56,074 nucleotides of DNA from Actinomycetota bacterium (GCA_030682655.1 JAUXNU010000173.1:1-56074); one strand, 5' to 3'; counted from the stretch's first letter, positions 32,967 to 42,545 are shown. The notes: generated by a model from the sequence alone, not told the origin. Translations and numbers: made by a program.

Positions 32967-34327
32967 TCCCCGTGTCCGCGCGTTCGATCCGCATCACGCG
33001 GACGCTGCTCGCCGCCGCGGTACGCGGCACCGTCCGCTCGCGTCTCGGCCTCGTGTCCGCGCCCGCGCGGCGAGCGATCTTTGCCGCCGAGTGGCGTCGT
33101 GCCTTCGAGGAGCTGGGCGGTGCGTTCATCAAGCTCGGTCAGATGATCTCCGTGCGGCCCGACGAGTTCGGCGATGAGCTTGCGGGGGAGATGGAGCGGC
33201 TGCGGGACCGTGTGGCCCCCGTCCCGTTCTCCGACCTCGCACCCGTCATCGAGGCGAGCCTTGGTGCGCCGGTGTCCGCGCTCTACGCGTCGATCGAAGA
33301 GACGCCGCTCGCGACCGCGTCCGTGGCGCAGGTGCACGCAGCCACGCTTGCCGAGGCATACCGTCCCGTATGGGGCGACGAACTCCCGGCAGGCTCCGAG
33401 ATCGTCGTCAAGGTCATCCGTCCAGGAGCGGCGGATGCGCTGCGTGGAGACATCGTCGAGGCCCGACGTCTCGCCGCAACGGCGCTCGTGCGGAGGCTCC
33501 TGCGCGGCGTCGACCTCGGCGCGCTGCTCGACGAGTTCGCGTCGTCCGTCGAACGCGAGCTCGACCTGCGCGTGGAAGGCCGTGTCGCCGACCGGTTCGC
33601 GTTCGACTTCCGTCCCGACCCCAAGATCGTCGTGCCACGCATCGTGTGGATGCGTACCGCTCCCCAGGTGCTGACGATGGAACGCATGTACGGATGGCGG
33701 CTGTCGGAACTCAGCGAGGCCGAGTTGGCGGGAGTGGACGCGCACGGTCTGGCCGTGCACGGCGCGACCGCCTTCATGCGACAGGTGATGCTCTACGGGC
33801 GCTACCACGCCGACCTGCATCCATCGAATCTCTTCGTGACTCCCGACAGCCGCATCGCCTACCTCGACTTCGGCATCGTGGGACACCTCACGGACGCCGA
33901 GCGAGGTGACATCGCGCAGGTGCTCGCCGGCTTCGTCTACCGCGATGCCGACCGCGCGCTGCGCTACTCGGCGAACCTCGGTGTCGTCGTCCCGCCGCAG
34001 AAGGTCGCGACGGTGCGCCGCGAGCTTGGCGAGCTGCTCGACCGGACCATGGGAGGCGGGAGCACCGACTTCCGCCATTTCGGATTCGGATTCCTCGGCC
34101 TGCTTAGGCGCAACGGGATTGCGATCCCGGGAGGCTACGGGCTGCTCGTGAAGTCACTCGCGACCGTCGAAGGTGTCGCGCGGCGTCTCTATCCGGACAT
34201 CGACATCATGGAGGTCGCGCGCCCGTTCGTGACGAGGATGATCGGCGAGAGCATCGGGCGCCCGGAGCTGTTGCAGGAACGGCTTCCGAGGGTGTGGCGA
34301 GCGGCGATGCGAGAGCTTCTGGCGTAG
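32963..34327 (+). CDS. ABC1/UbiB atypical kinase family protein
   Basis: A 454-residue atypical protein-kinase-like ATPase: the family KxGQ motif (GGAFIKLGQMISVRPDEFGD), Ala-rich nucleotide loop and lysine (ATASVAQVHAA, EIVVKVIRPG), catalytic YHADLHPSNLFV and metal-binding YLDFGIVGHLT. Homologues support quinone or other isoprenoid-lipid biosynthesis. It lacks obvious C-terminal membrane helices. The GTG at 32963 overlaps the upstream stop (GTGA); the frame open back to 32531 is a run-on. Confidence 0.88.
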   Translation: MIPVSARSIRITRTLLAAAVRGTVRSRLGLVSAPARRAIFAAEWRRAFEELGGAFIKLGQMISVRPDEFGDELAGEMERLRDRVAPVPFSDLAPVIEASLGAPVSALYASIEETPLATASVAQVHAATLAEAYRPVWGDELPAGSEIVVKVIRPGAADALRGDIVEARRLAATALVRRLLRGVDLGALLDEFASSVERELDLRVEGRVADRFAFDFRPDPKIVVPRIVWMRTAPQVLTMERMYGWRLSELSEAELAGVDAHGLAVHGATAFMRQVMLYGRYHADLHPSNLFVTPDSRIAYLDFGIVGHLTDAERGDIAQVLAGFVYRDADRALRYSANLGVVVPPQKVATVRRELGELLDRTMGGGSTDFRHFGFGFLGLLRRNGIAIPGGYGLLVKSLATVEGVARRLYPDIDIMEVARPFVTRMIGESIGRPELLQERLPRVWRAAMRELLA

Positions 34328-34386
34328 TGGATCTGAGCGAGACGCGCGTGCGCGTGCGCACACACGCTGGAGACGAGGGGGACGTC

Positions 34387-34806
34387 ATGTCGGAGACGAA
34401 GGGTCGGTCGGAACTGCAGGGCTTGTACGGCGCGCTGCTCGGGGGGCTGATGGCGTCGTTCGTCGCCTCGGCGGTCTTCTGGGCGCTCATGGAGCCCAGT
34501 GGCGAAATCGGAACGTTCGCCCCGCTCATCGCGGTACTCGTTGGAATCGGGGCTGCGATCGCGTTCATGGTGGGCGGTCTGTACGCGACCGAGCGGCTGC
34601 CGTGGCTCGGGAGTGCGCTGCTCTTCGCGAGCGGGTTCACGACGCTGTGGAGTATCCCCGTGTCCTTCGGCGCACAACCGCGGTGGGCGGCGTTGGCGGC
34701 TCTGGGCGTGGCCATCGCGACGGGTATCGCGATCGGCTGGCGTCGCTTCGGACGCGAGCCCATGGAGATGGCCCCCGGCGGGGACGAGGCCGCGTGGACC
34801 CACTAG
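34387..34806 (+). CDS. Four-helix membrane protein
   Basis: A 139-residue protein with helices near LYGALLGGLMASFVASAVFW, FAPLIAVLVGIGAAIAFMVG, LGSALLFASGFTTLWSIPVS and AALAALGVAIATGIAIGW. No family recognised. ATG 34387 follows GACGAGGGGG. It overlaps the PadR gene by 13 bp and probably belongs to that operon. Confidence 0.7.
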   Translation: MSETKGRSELQGLYGALLGGLMASFVASAVFWALMEPSGEIGTFAPLIAVLVGIGAAIAFMVGGLYATERLPWLGSALLFASGFTTLWSIPVSFGAQPRWAALAALGVAIATGIAIGWRRFGREPMEMAPGGDEAAWTH

Positions 34807-35135
34807 CCGCCTGGCTCGCGCAGACGCGCAAGGGCATCGTCGAGCTGTTCGTTCTCGAGCTGCTGAGCAGTCGTGGTCGCCTGCACGGCTACGGGATCGT
34901 GCAGGAGCTCGACAAGCTTGGCGATCTTGTGGCGGGGCTCAGCACGGTCTATCCGGTGCTCAAGCGGCTCGAGACCGACGGTCTCGTGGCGGCAGCGTGG
35001 GAGACGGACGCCCCGGGCAACCCGCGCAAGTACTACGAACTCACGTCCGATGGCGCCGAATTCCTGACTCGGGCCCAGGTTGAGTGGCAGCGCATTGGCG
35101 AGGCTATGGAGACCCTCAAGGGGGAGAACGCATGA
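34794..35135 (+). CDS. PadR family transcriptional regulator
   Basis: A 113-residue winged-helix protein: RKGIVELFVLELLSSRGRLH, GYGIVQEL, STVYPVLKRLETDGLVAA, NPRKYYELTSDGAEFL. This is the minimal PadR form without the long C-terminal helix. GTG 34794, preceded by GGGGACGAGG, is within the 3' end of the upstream membrane-protein gene. Its stop overlaps the downstream DUF1700-like gene (ATGA), the usual PadR/membrane-protein arrangement. Confidence 0.87.
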   Translation: MDPLAAWLAQTRKGIVELFVLELLSSRGRLHGYGIVQELDKLGDLVAGLSTVYPVLKRLETDGLVAAAWETDAPGNPRKYYELTSDGAEFLTRAQVEWQRIGEAMETLKGENA

Positions 35136-36205
35136 CACGCTCGGTATCCGAGATTGTTGAGAGCTACCTATCCAGGTTGCGAGTGGAACTTTCTGCGGCC
35201 GGTGCCGAGGACACGGACGACCTGGTCGCAGAGATTCGCTCGCTTCTGACCGAGGCGGCGGGGGATGACGCGGAGGTCGCCGCGATCGAGGCCGGACGCC
35301 TTGGCGAGCCGGCGGAACTCGCGCGCGGCATCCTGGCAGAGCGGGGGCTCGACGCTGCGGCGGGGATGTCGACGGGCGTGTGGTGGCGTCTCGGTCTCGC
35401 CGCTCCCATCGACATGGCGATTGGGCTTGCGCTCCCGGCCGTCGTGGCTGTACCGCTCTACGTCGCTGCATGGTTCGGTCAGCCGCGCGCGGCGAGTATC
35501 GTTGTCGCCATCGCGCTGGCTTTGGTCGCGCTGGCCTGGCCGTTCTTCATCTGGCGACCGTGGAGGCGAGGCGGACGCACGCTCAGCCCGGGGATGACGC
35601 TCACGGGCTTGGCGGTCGTTCGCGCCCCGGGATTCTGGCGGCTTGCGCGCATCGAGGAGCTCGGGGCGATGGGACTCGCTCCGCGACGTCGCATCACGGC
35701 AGCGCTCGTCGTCGCGCTCGTCGCGGTCGCTCTCATCGTCGGTGCGGCGTCAGTCGGCCTCGACGTCGGAGGCTCCTGGCTTGCGTCCGCAGCGATCGAG
35801 GCCGAGTTCTCGGGCAAGACGGCCGGGGGTGGGGTGCCGCTTGAGGACCAACTCCAAAGCGTCGCCGAGCAGGTCTACATCGGACTGGCGGGTGCGCCCG
35901 GTCCCGACATGAGCACGGCACTGCCGTTCGTCGCGCCCGATGCCTCGCCGGAGCTGCAGCCTCTCTGGGAGTGGATCGCCAAGGAGAACATCCGCAACGT
36001 CTCCATCGGCACACCAGTGCAGATCAAACCGGGCGTCTACCGGTTCGAGGTGAGCGAGTTGCGCGCACCGGGTCCATCCGGCTCGGACCAGGTCGGTTCA
36101 TCCACGTTCACCGTGGGGCGGAGGCAGTGGCTGCGGGAGGACGGCGTCGGCACCGACTGGGCCGTGGTCGATATCGAGGTGGGGGTCCAGCCCGACGTGA
36201 AGTGA
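35132..36205 (+). CDS. DUF1700-like membrane protein paired with PadR
   Basis: A 357-residue protein. The N-terminal 80 residues (VSEIVESYLSRLRVELSAAG, DLVAEIRSLLTEAA, EPAELARGIL) are the HAAS-like helical domain commonly found downstream of PadR genes. Three membrane helices follow (about 90-115, 125-147 and 189-211), then a C-terminal extracytoplasmic domain (ALPFVAPDASPELQPLWEW, SSTFTVGRRQWLRE). It probably responds to envelope conditions with PadR (inference). The gene ends 50 bp before an IS1380 element. Confidence 0.75.
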   Translation: MTRSVSEIVESYLSRLRVELSAAGAEDTDDLVAEIRSLLTEAAGDDAEVAAIEAGRLGEPAELARGILAERGLDAAAGMSTGVWWRLGLAAPIDMAIGLALPAVVAVPLYVAAWFGQPRAASIVVAIALALVALAWPFFIWRPWRRGGRTLSPGMTLTGLAVVRAPGFWRLARIEELGAMGLAPRRRITAALVVALVAVALIVGAASVGLDVGGSWLASAAIEAEFSGKTAGGGVPLEDQLQSVAEQVYIGLAGAPGPDMSTALPFVAPDASPELQPLWEWIAKENIRNVSIGTPVQIKPGVYRFEVSELRAPGPSGSDQVGSSTFTVGRRQWLREDGVGTDWAVVDIEVGVQPDVK

Positions 36206-36259
36206 TGCGTGCGCTGCGAGATGGGCCGAGCTCCTCCTCCTCGCGGCGCCTCGGCTTAG

Positions 36260-37914
36260 CCTCGATATTTCACGAAGGTCTCCAGGTTGGTCCCGAAGTC
36301 CAGAATCGGGTCCCTTGCCACGATATCGCATGCGCCTGAAGGCCGCTCTGGCCGTACTCGGGCCGCCGGGGCCACCGAGGGGGTCTTCTTCGTCGATGTA
36401 TGCCTGTTCCAGAGCGTGATTCAGCGAACCTTGGTGATTCGCTCTGCATCCTGATGTGCGAAAGGGGCTCGCTCAGCCCGAGGGAAGCGCCCTGAGTCTC
36501 TCGAACGCGATCACGAGCGTCCGTGCCCACGGCCAGGAACGCGGAAGACGCAGACGTACCCCACGCGCATGGGAGACGATCCTGCCCGCGACGTGCAGCA
36601 ACCGGTACCGCAGGCGCTTGGGCTCGGCTTTCGCCAGATCGGTGCCGGACAGCAGCAGCGTCCGCATGAAGGACAGCAGGTCACATCCCAGGAGCACGAG
36701 CTCGAGCCACGCCGCGTTCATCGCGTACGAGCGGAAGGGCAGGTTGCGAAGCCCGCTCGCCTTGGCGCACCGTATCGAGTCCTCGATCGCGGCGCGCTGA
36801 CGGTGTATCTGCTCGAGGCGCGCGATACGCGAGCCCTTCTGGTTCGTGAGGAACACCTGGAAGCGGTGTCCGTCGTCGTCTGAGAAGGTGAGCTGCGCCC
36901 CGGGTGCGGACGCTCGCGGCGACAGATCGCGCGAGTGCCTTTCGGCCAGGTCGAAAGATCCAGGTCGAGCTCTGCCACCCACGCGCCCTCGCGTGTCTCG
37001 CGGTCCGAGCCGAGCGCGGACCTCCACGCCTTGTCCGGCACCGCCAGACACGCCTCGCGCACGCGCTCCGTGAGGTCGAACCCCACAGAGAACGACAACC
37101 CCAGCTCCACCACCCTGGAAAGGAAACGGTGGGTCGCTCCCGCCGAGTCGCATCTCACGAGCGTACCCGGACCACTCGCGCCTCGCGGCAGCTGGGCGAG
37201 TGCGAGATCGAGGACGGCGATGTGGTCGCTCGCGGTGTTGGACCCGGCGTTGCCCGGACGCAGGATACCGGCGAGTCCCTCTCCCGTGGAGGCCTCGAAG
37301 CACGTGAGCGGGTGGAAGCCGTAGCCGCGCTTGTAAGTGCCAGCCGCACCCTGCTTCTCGGAGTGCGCGGTCAGAAGAGTGGCGTCGATGTCGAGGATCA
37401 CGCGCTCCGGCGCGCCTGCGATGCCCCAGACGCGCGCGCGGGCACCGGCGCGCGCGTCTCGCAGCCGGGAGAGCATGCCCTCGTTGAGACGCTCGACGCA
37501 GCGGTACGCGGTGGCGTCGGAGGCCACCTCGCCGAAGAGCACGCCCTGGTCGCGTAGCGCGCCCAGATCGGTCAGGGCGTCCCCGCCGTCGGCGAGCATC
37601 ACCGCGATGTCGCGCACGATGCGGCCGGGTTCGTGACGGACGCTTCTGGAGTGGACGGAGAGCGCGCCGACGAGGCCGGCGGTAAGACCGATCGCGTCAC
37701 AAAGACCGGTGAGCAGGGCGGTGCCGGCACGAGAGGTCAGACCCTCCATGTCACAGGTGACTTCAAAGCGGGCGTCGGTAGTGGTAGCGTTCACCAAGAC
37801 GGTGTTCCTTTCTTGCGGGGTTCAGGGCGTCTCGCAACTCCCATTATCCCAGCTCAAAGGGCCACCGTCGCCTGTTTCAGGCGTGAATGTCAGGTGCTTC
37901 GTGAAATATCGAGG
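36260..37914 (-). mobile_element. IS1380-family element, copy 1 (1655 bp)
   Basis: Perfect 18-bp terminal inverted repeats CCTCGATATTTCACGAAG (36260-36277) and its complement (37897-37914) are flanked by the 4-bp target duplication TTAG (36256-36259 and 37915-37918). It encloses one transposase on the minus strand, broken by a 1-bp deletion. Subterminal DNA (CGATATCGCATGCG near 36322-36335) also resembles copy 2 at 44769-46421. Confidence 0.93.
36473..37797 (-). pseudogene. IS1380-family transposase, single-base frameshift
   Basis: The N-terminal two thirds lie in one frame (LTSRAGTALLTGLCDAIGLT, VILDIDATLLTAHSEKQG, GYGFHPLTCFE, LVRCDSAGATHRFLSRVVE, up to RRERPHPG). The rest is in another (AQLTFSDDDGHRFQVFLTNQ, KGSRIARLEQIHRQRAAIED, AWLELVLLGCDLLSF). 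Alignment with copy 2 shows one base missing near 36895-36905. DDE acidic residues survive in the first part (DID, CDS). The start is the TTG/GTG pair at 37797/37794. It is probably inactive unless frameshifting restores it. Confidence 0.9.
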
Positions 37915-38229
37915 TTAGTGAGCGAACATCGCCACGCCGATGAGGGTGGCTCCATTGAGAATCACCCAGACCGCGCTGGTCGCCCATACGACCAACTGCT
38001 TGCTCAGTGCGCCATACGCCACCCAGAGGAGTGACATCACGAGCGCGGCAGCGATGGTGATAAGGCTGAGCCCCGCCACATGCTTGAGGGCGAAGATGTT
38101 GTAGATCTGGGGCAGGGCCAGCATCGGGTTGAGGAAGCCGAATCCGAAGACGGCCTGCTCCACCCGGGGCTTGATTGACTCGACATCGACCCTCGTAGGG
38201 CGGCGTCGTTTGATGGTATCTCTCGGCAT
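37915..38229 (-). CDS. SemiSWEET/PQ-loop family small transporter
   Basis: A 104-residue three-helix protein: QAVFGFGFLNPMLALPQIYN (first helix with the PQ motif), VAGLSLITIAAALVMSLLWV and VVWATSAVWVILNGATLIG. SemiSWEETs work as dimers moving sugars; the substrate here is unknown. The TAA stop is formed in the TTAG target duplication of IS copy 1, so the element inserted exactly at the gene's end without changing the protein. ATG 38229; the frame running on to 38940 overlaps the ABC gene and is not coding. Confidence 0.8.
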   Translation of the reverse strand: MPRDTIKRRRPTRVDVESIKPRVEQAVFGFGFLNPMLALPQIYNIFALKHVAGLSLITIAAALVMSLLWVAYGALSKQLVVWATSAVWVILNGATLIGVAMFAH

Positions 38230-38417
38230 GTTCTGCGTGCTCTCTGATTGCTGGTGGCGTACGTCGAAGCCGGAGTCTGCGCGCCAAGGCAACCCAACGC
38301 AACCTCCCGTAACCATCGCGTTGCTTATGGAGTTGTGGAGTGTCTGTGACGCCCGCTCCTCGAGTGCGGGGGGGGGGCGCCTTGCGGGTGTTTCGTGTGC
38401 GTCGGGAGGCGGCCTTT

Positions 38418-39104
38418 CTAGCGGATCGCTTCTTCGTCGACCACGCGCCCGTCCTTCAAGAAGACGATCCGGTCCGCGTACCCGGCCATCCGGGAGTCGT
38501 GCGTGACCATCACGACGATCTGACCGTCGGAGCGCAGCTTCTTGAGCAGCACCATGATCTCCTCGGCACTGACGGAGTCGAGGTTTCCAGTCGGCTCGTC
38601 GGCCAGAACCACGGTCGGGTTCTTCACGAGTGCCCGGGCGACGGCTACGCGCTGCTGCTCGCCACCGGACAGCTCGGCGGCGAGCTGGTCGATCTGGTCG
38701 CCGAGACCCACCGCCTCGAGCACCTCGACCGAGCGCTGTCGGCGCTCTGCGCGCGGCATGCCGGCGTACTCGGCGGCCAGCATCACGTTCTCGAGGGCGG
38801 TGCGCGTGGGGATGAGGCTGTATCCCTGGAAGACGAAGCCGATCTCCTTGGCGCGTATCTTGTCGAGCTCGCCGACCTTGAGCTTCGTGAGGTCTCGTCC
38901 GTCGATCTGGACGTGGCCGGCGGTCGGTCGCGCGAGACACCCCATCACGTTCAGAAGCGTCGTCTTGCCCGATCCGGAAGGTCCCATCACCGCGACGAAC
39001 TCGCCGTCGCCGACCTCTAGCGTGGTCCCCCTGAGCGCGTGGACGACGTTGCGCTTGCCCATGTGGAACAGCTGCTCGACATCACGAACCGAGATTGTTG
39101 ACAT
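38418..39104 (-). CDS. MacB/LolD-type ABC transporter ATPase
   Basis: A 228-residue ATPase: Walker A MGPSGSGKTTLLNVMG, signature ELSGGEQQRVAVARAL, Walker B VVLADEPTGNLDS and H-loop MVTHDSRMA. The GEFVAVMGPSGSGK context is characteristic of the MacB/LolD/YtrE class that pairs with FtsX-fold permeases. ATG 39104; the permease gene lies 11 bp upstream in the same operon, led by a PadR regulator. Confidence 0.92.
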   Translation of the reverse strand: MSTISVRDVEQLFHMGKRNVVHALRGTTLEVGDGEFVAVMGPSGSGKTTLLNVMGCLARPTAGHVQIDGRDLTKLKVGELDKIRAKEIGFVFQGYSLIPTRTALENVMLAAEYAGMPRAERRQRSVEVLEAVGLGDQIDQLAAELSGGEQQRVAVARALVKNPTVVLADEPTGNLDSVSAEEIMVLLKKLRSDGQIVVMVTHDSRMAGYADRIVFLKDGRVVDEEAIR

Positions 39105-39115
39105 CCGTCTTCCCC

Positions 39116-40282
39116 CTACTCGTAGGCGAGCGCGGTCGCAGGCTCCAGGCGTGATGCGTAGCGCGCGGGATAGAGACCACCGATCGTGCCGAGGACCACC
39201 GCGAAGACGACCGCGCCGACGGCGAGGCGTCCTGTCAGCACGAGCGCGGTCGTGCCGGTTGCCGCGATCATGGCCGAGTTCAACGCAAGCACCGTGAGCC
39301 CGCCCACCGCCAGCCCGCCAAGCCCGCCAAGCCCGCCGATGACTGCCGATTCGGAGAGAACGTCTCGGGCTATCCGCCATCGCGATGCACCGAGCGCGCG
39401 CTTCACGCCGATCTCACGCGTCCGCTCCGAGACCGACATCGTCATCGTGTTGACGATGGACAACCCGCCGACGATCAGAGCGATCGCCGAAATGGTCCAG
39501 ACGAACGTGTTGAACAGCGCGATGATGTTGTTGACCGTCTTCATCATCTCGTCAGGGCCGGTCGCATGTATTCCCTCGATGTCGCGTTGGAGTTCCTCGG
39601 CGATGGCGTCGGTGTCCTCGCCGGGCTCCACGTACACGTTCATCTGCAGGACCATGTCCTCCGGCTTGACGCCCGCCTGGAATGCTTCCGGCAGCGAAGC
39701 GAAGTAGAGCTGCTGCGCATCGGCCAGGGGGACGTAGGCGGCGGAGTCGACGAGGTTGACGTAGGTTCGGTCCATGACGCCCACAACGTCGAACTCCTCG
39801 TCGCGAATGTCGGTCGTGTCGCCCACTGCGACTTCCAGTTGCTTGGCGATATCGGATCCCCGGATGGCGACGCCGCGCTCGCCTTCCTTGAGTCCGCGGC
39901 CCTCGGCCAGCGCGAAGCTCGCGTAGTCCTCACCACCCGCCTCCATGCTCAGAACCATCGGCGGAATCGCGGACATGTACTCGCTCTCGAGGAGCAGATT
40001 GACCTGTCGGCTGACTGTGCGGACCCCCGGGTACGCGCGTATCTCGTCAACAGCCGCCACGGACACCGGGCGGTTGCCGTTCGTCATGCCCCACAGGTTC
40101 GCATCGTTCTTCTCCACGACGACGATCACGTCGTCGTAGTAGCCCGTCAGGTTCTTGACGTACACGTTCGAGTTTTCCGCTGCCGCGCCAAGGACGACCA
40201 ATGCGAAGACCCCCACGCCGATCCCCGTGATGGTGAGGATCGATCGTGCCTTGCGCCGGAAGATGTCTCTGAGCACGCTCAT
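39116..40282 (-). CDS. MacB/FtsX-type ABC permease
   Basis: A 388-residue permease: an N-terminal helix (ILTITGIGVGVFALVVLGAA), an extracytoplasmic MacB-type periplasmic-core-like domain (about 45-250), then three C-terminal helices with the FtsX signature around SERTREIGVKRALGASRWRI. These mechanotransmission systems export peptides, antibiotics or lipoproteins, or transmit signals across the envelope. Its start overlaps the PadR stop by 4 bp. Confidence 0.9.
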   Translation of the reverse strand: MSVLRDIFRRKARSILTITGIGVGVFALVVLGAAAENSNVYVKNLTGYYDDVIVVVEKNDANLWGMTNGNRPVSVAAVDEIRAYPGVRTVSRQVNLLLESEYMSAIPPMVLSMEAGGEDYASFALAEGRGLKEGERGVAIRGSDIAKQLEVAVGDTTDIRDEEFDVVGVMDRTYVNLVDSAAYVPLADAQQLYFASLPEAFQAGVKPEDMVLQMNVYVEPGEDTDAIAEELQRDIEGIHATGPDEMMKTVNNIIALFNTFVWTISAIALIVGGLSIVNTMTMSVSERTREIGVKRALGASRWRIARDVLSESAVIGGLGGLGGLAVGGLTVLALNSAMIAATGTTALVLTGRLAVGAVVFAVVLGTIGGLYPARYASRLEPATALAYE

Positions 40283-40902
40283 CTGCGGCCCCTCTCCTTG
40301 GCGTCCGATGGGGTGGCTGCATCACGCCGCGGTGTGAGCGCGCGGGTGGCGTCGTTCTTGAGGCCGCTCGCCTGGCTCGCCACCGCCGCGCGTATCTTCG
40401 ACTCCGCCGAGTCCAGCCATTGGATGACCGCGTCGGTCTTCATGATCGACATGTCGAGCTGGAGGACGGCGGCGAGGTCGAGGTCGGGATTTAGGCGCTC
40501 CTTGGCCTCGGTCAGCTGCCCGATGCGGCGCAGTTGTGCCTTGCGCTCGACGTGGATGACGTCGTCGATATCGATCTCCGCGGTCAGGCCGAGGAGGATC
40601 TTCGCGTACAGCTCATCTCGGCCGACACCGACCCCCTCGATCGGGGCGAGGAACCACCGGCGCAGCTCGGCCCGTCCGGCGGGCGTCACGGTGTAGAGCT
40701 TGCGGTCGGGAGCCTCTGCGGTCGAGACGGTCTCCGACTGCACGACGAACCCGTCGCGCGCGAGGCGCTCGAGTGTGGTGTAGACCTGGCCGTAGTTGAC
40801 GGCCCAGGACGGGCCGAGTTCGTCCTCGAGTTCGCGGCCCAGCTCGTAGCCGTGCATCGAGCGTCTGTTCAGCATCGCCAGCAGTCCGTGCTTCACACTC
40901 AT
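40279..40902 (-). CDS. PadR family regulator of the MacB-type exporter
   Basis: The 207-residue PadR protein has an N-terminal winged helix (VKHGLLAMLNRRSMHGYELG, NYGQVYTTLERLARDGFVVQ, DRKLYTVTPAGRAELR) and a C-terminal helical Vir_act_alpha_C-like dimerisation part. ATG 40902 with AGGGGG upstream. A consensus promoter with TATATA repeats and CTATAT/ATATAG inverted arms lies upstream, fitting autorepression lifted by exporter substrates. Confidence 0.88.
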   Translation of the reverse strand: MSVKHGLLAMLNRRSMHGYELGRELEDELGPSWAVNYGQVYTTLERLARDGFVVQSETVSTAEAPDRKLYTVTPAGRAELRRWFLAPIEGVGVGRDELYAKILLGLTAEIDIDDVIHVERKAQLRRIGQLTEAKERLNPDLDLAAVLQLDMSIMKTDAVIQWLDSAESKIRAAVASQASGLKNDATRALTPRRDAATPSDAKERGRR

Positions 40903-40914
40903 GAGCAGCCCCCT

Positions 40915-40969
40915 ATATGCGGAGTATCTAGCTACCGAGTATATAGACACGACAAGAGCATGGTGTCAA
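40915..40969 (-). promoter_or_regulatory. Promoter/operator of the PadR-MacB operon
   Basis: On the minus strand TTGACA (complement at 40964-40969), 18 bp, then TATATA (40940-40945). From the -10 region inward runs an interrupted inverted repeat with outer arms CTATAT and ATATAG and inner ACTC repeats (CTATATACTCGG ... GATACTCCGCATATAG, roughly 40913-40946), a likely PadR operator. Confidence 0.6.
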
Positions 40970-40992
40970 CGCCTGTCTGTCGTGCATTCGCG

Positions 40993-41020
40993 TTGACAGG
41001 TTATCCTTGGCGCCTAGTGT
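40993..41020 (+). promoter_or_regulatory. arcC promoter
   Basis: TTGACA (40993-40998), 16 bp, TAGTGT (41015-41020); start expected near 41027, 39 bp before the ATG. It is divergent from the PadR promoter. Confidence 0.55.
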
Positions 41021-41065
41021 GGATACGTCCGACCGTCGCGCTTCAGCAAGCGAAGGTGATGCAGC

Positions 41066-41998
41066 ATGGGCAAGATGACGATCGTGGTGGCACTCGGCGG
41101 GAACGCGCTGCTCAAGCGCTCCGAGCCGATGACGGCACACGCTCAGCGCGCGAACATTCGCACCGCGGTGAAATCTCTCGCGCCCCTCGTCGGTCAGCAC
41201 GATCTCGTGCTCGCTCACGGCAACGGGCCGCAGGTCGGGCTTCTTGCCCTCCAAGCGGCAGCGTACGACGCGACGGACCCGTATCCGCTCGATGTCCTGG
41301 GAGCCCAGACCGAGGGCATGATCGGCTACATGATCGAGCAGGAGCTCGGCAACATCCTGCCCTTCGAGAAGCCGCTGGCGACAATGCTCACGATGGTGGA
41401 AGTCGATCCGCACGACCCGGCGTTCGACAACCCCACGAAGTTCGTCGGCCCGCAGTACTGCCGAGAGGATGCCGACCGCCTCGAGTCCGAGAAGGGCTGG
41501 ACGTTCAAGATGGACGGGGACTTGTGGCGCCGCGTGGTCGCGTCTCCCGAGCCTAAGCTGATCTTCGAACTCAATCCCATCAAATGGCTCATCGAGAAGG
41601 GGACCGTCGTCATTTGTGCAGGGGGTGGTGGGATCCCGACGGCCTACCTGCCGGACGGGACGCGCACCCTCGTGGGTGCGGAGGCCGTGATCGACAAGGA
41701 CCTCGCGTCCGGCCTACTCGCCAAGGATCTCGGCGCGGACCTCCTCGTGATGGCGACCGATGCCGAAGGCGTGTATGCGGATTGGGGTACGCCGCATCAG
41801 CGCCTTCTTCGGCATGTCACTCCCGAGGAACTCGAGCGCCACGAGTTCGCGGCGGGCTCCATGGGGCCCAAGGTAGAGGCGGCCATCCGGTTCGTGAGAG
41901 AGACGGGCAAGCCGGCCGCGATCGGCAGTCTCGACGACATCGAGAGGATTGTCGCAGGCGAGGCTGGCACGTGTGTGTCTCTCACGGGGGAGTGCTAG
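41066..41998 (+). CDS. arcC: Carbamate kinase
   Basis: A 310-residue amino-acid-kinase fold enzyme that makes ATP from carbamoyl phosphate and ADP (final step of arginine deiminase or related fermentations). Motifs: [83 protein letters not shown] and [16 protein letters not shown]. Length is normal. No arginine deiminase or ornithine transcarbamylase gene is adjacent, so the carbamoyl-phosphate source lies elsewhere. AAGGTGATG upstream of ATG 41066. Confidence 0.95.
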   Translation: MGKMTIVVALGGNALLKRSEPMTAHAQRANIRTAVKSLAPLVGQHDLVLAHGNGPQVGLLALQAAAYDATDPYPLDVLGAQTEGMIGYMIEQELGNILPFEKPLATMLTMVEVDPHDPAFDNPTKFVGPQYCREDADRLESEKGWTFKMDGDLWRRVVASPEPKLIFELNPIKWLIEKGTVVICAGGGGIPTAYLPDGTRTLVGAEAVIDKDLASGLLAKDLGADLLVMATDAEGVYADWGTPHQRLLRHVTPEELERHEFAAGSMGPKVEAAIRFVRETGKPAAIGSLDDIERIVAGEAGTCVSLTGEC

Positions 41999-42025
41999 GC
42001 GGGCTCTTCACGCGACGGCGTCGCG

Positions 42026-42382
42026 TCACATCCGCTCATAGATTAAGTAATCGTCGATGACGAGACGATCGTCTGTCAGCTCGTAGTGGGTTGTGAGGTG
42101 CGTCTGTAGCGAGCCCCCGTCGCCGATCGTGAGTGAGATGTTGCCGTCACTCGTGATGGACCAGCGAGCTTCACCACCGAGGTAGTCGGCGGTTCCGTCG
42201 TCGCGGAACTCGATAGTCTGGGCGTCATCTTGCGTGACCGGCTGCTCGGAGCCATCGACGATCTCCGCCGTCTGAACCCATCGACCTACGAGCGCAATCG
42301 TATCGGGCTGTGAGCTGCAGGCGACAGTCGCCAGGAACAGTAGCGTTCCGACTATGAGTCCGATCGTTCTTCGCGTGTGCAT
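42026..42382 (-). CDS. Small lipoprotein
   Basis: A 118-residue lipoprotein: signal and lipobox TIGLIVGTLLFLATVAC, then a compact lipocalin-like beta region (LVGRWVQTAEIVDG, IEFRDDGTADYLGGEARWSI, ELTDDRLVIDDYLIYERM). Short GxW-type barrels like this are found in many secreted lipoproteins of unknown role. It converges with arcC. Confidence 0.7.
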   Translation of the reverse strand: MHTRRTIGLIVGTLLFLATVACSSQPDTIALVGRWVQTAEIVDGSEQPVTQDDAQTIEFRDDGTADYLGGEARWSITSDGNISLTIGDGGSLQTHLTTHYELTDDRLVIDDYLIYERM

Positions 42383-42490
42383 CGCGACTCCGTTCCACTC
42401 CGGTCGGTTCCGTCACCCAAGCGACACCGCGCCTGGAGAAGCGGAATGCAGAGGGCTTGGGGCGTGGTCCAGTTCGTCATCACATGTCGA

Positions 42491-42530
42491 GACCCGCTCC
42501 GTCCGCACTGTATTGCGCACGGAGCGGGTC
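42491..42530 (-). terminator. Terminator-like hairpin after the secreted-protein operon
   Basis: GACCCGCTCCGT (42491-42502) and ACGGAGCGGGTC (42519-42530) form a perfect 12-bp stem just downstream of the stop at 42546 on the minus strand. No T-run follows. Confidence 0.6.
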
Positions 42531-42545
42531 GGACAAGCGCGTCTA

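Noticed and set aside
32576-34078. 500-codon minus-strand ORF opposite the ABC1 kinase
   Set aside because: Kinase motifs are all on the plus strand; this is a GC-driven shadow.
36473-37797. Programmed -1 frameshift of the IS1380 transposase
   Set aside because: The two copies break at different places and alignment shows simple 1-bp deletions, with no shared slippery heptamer.
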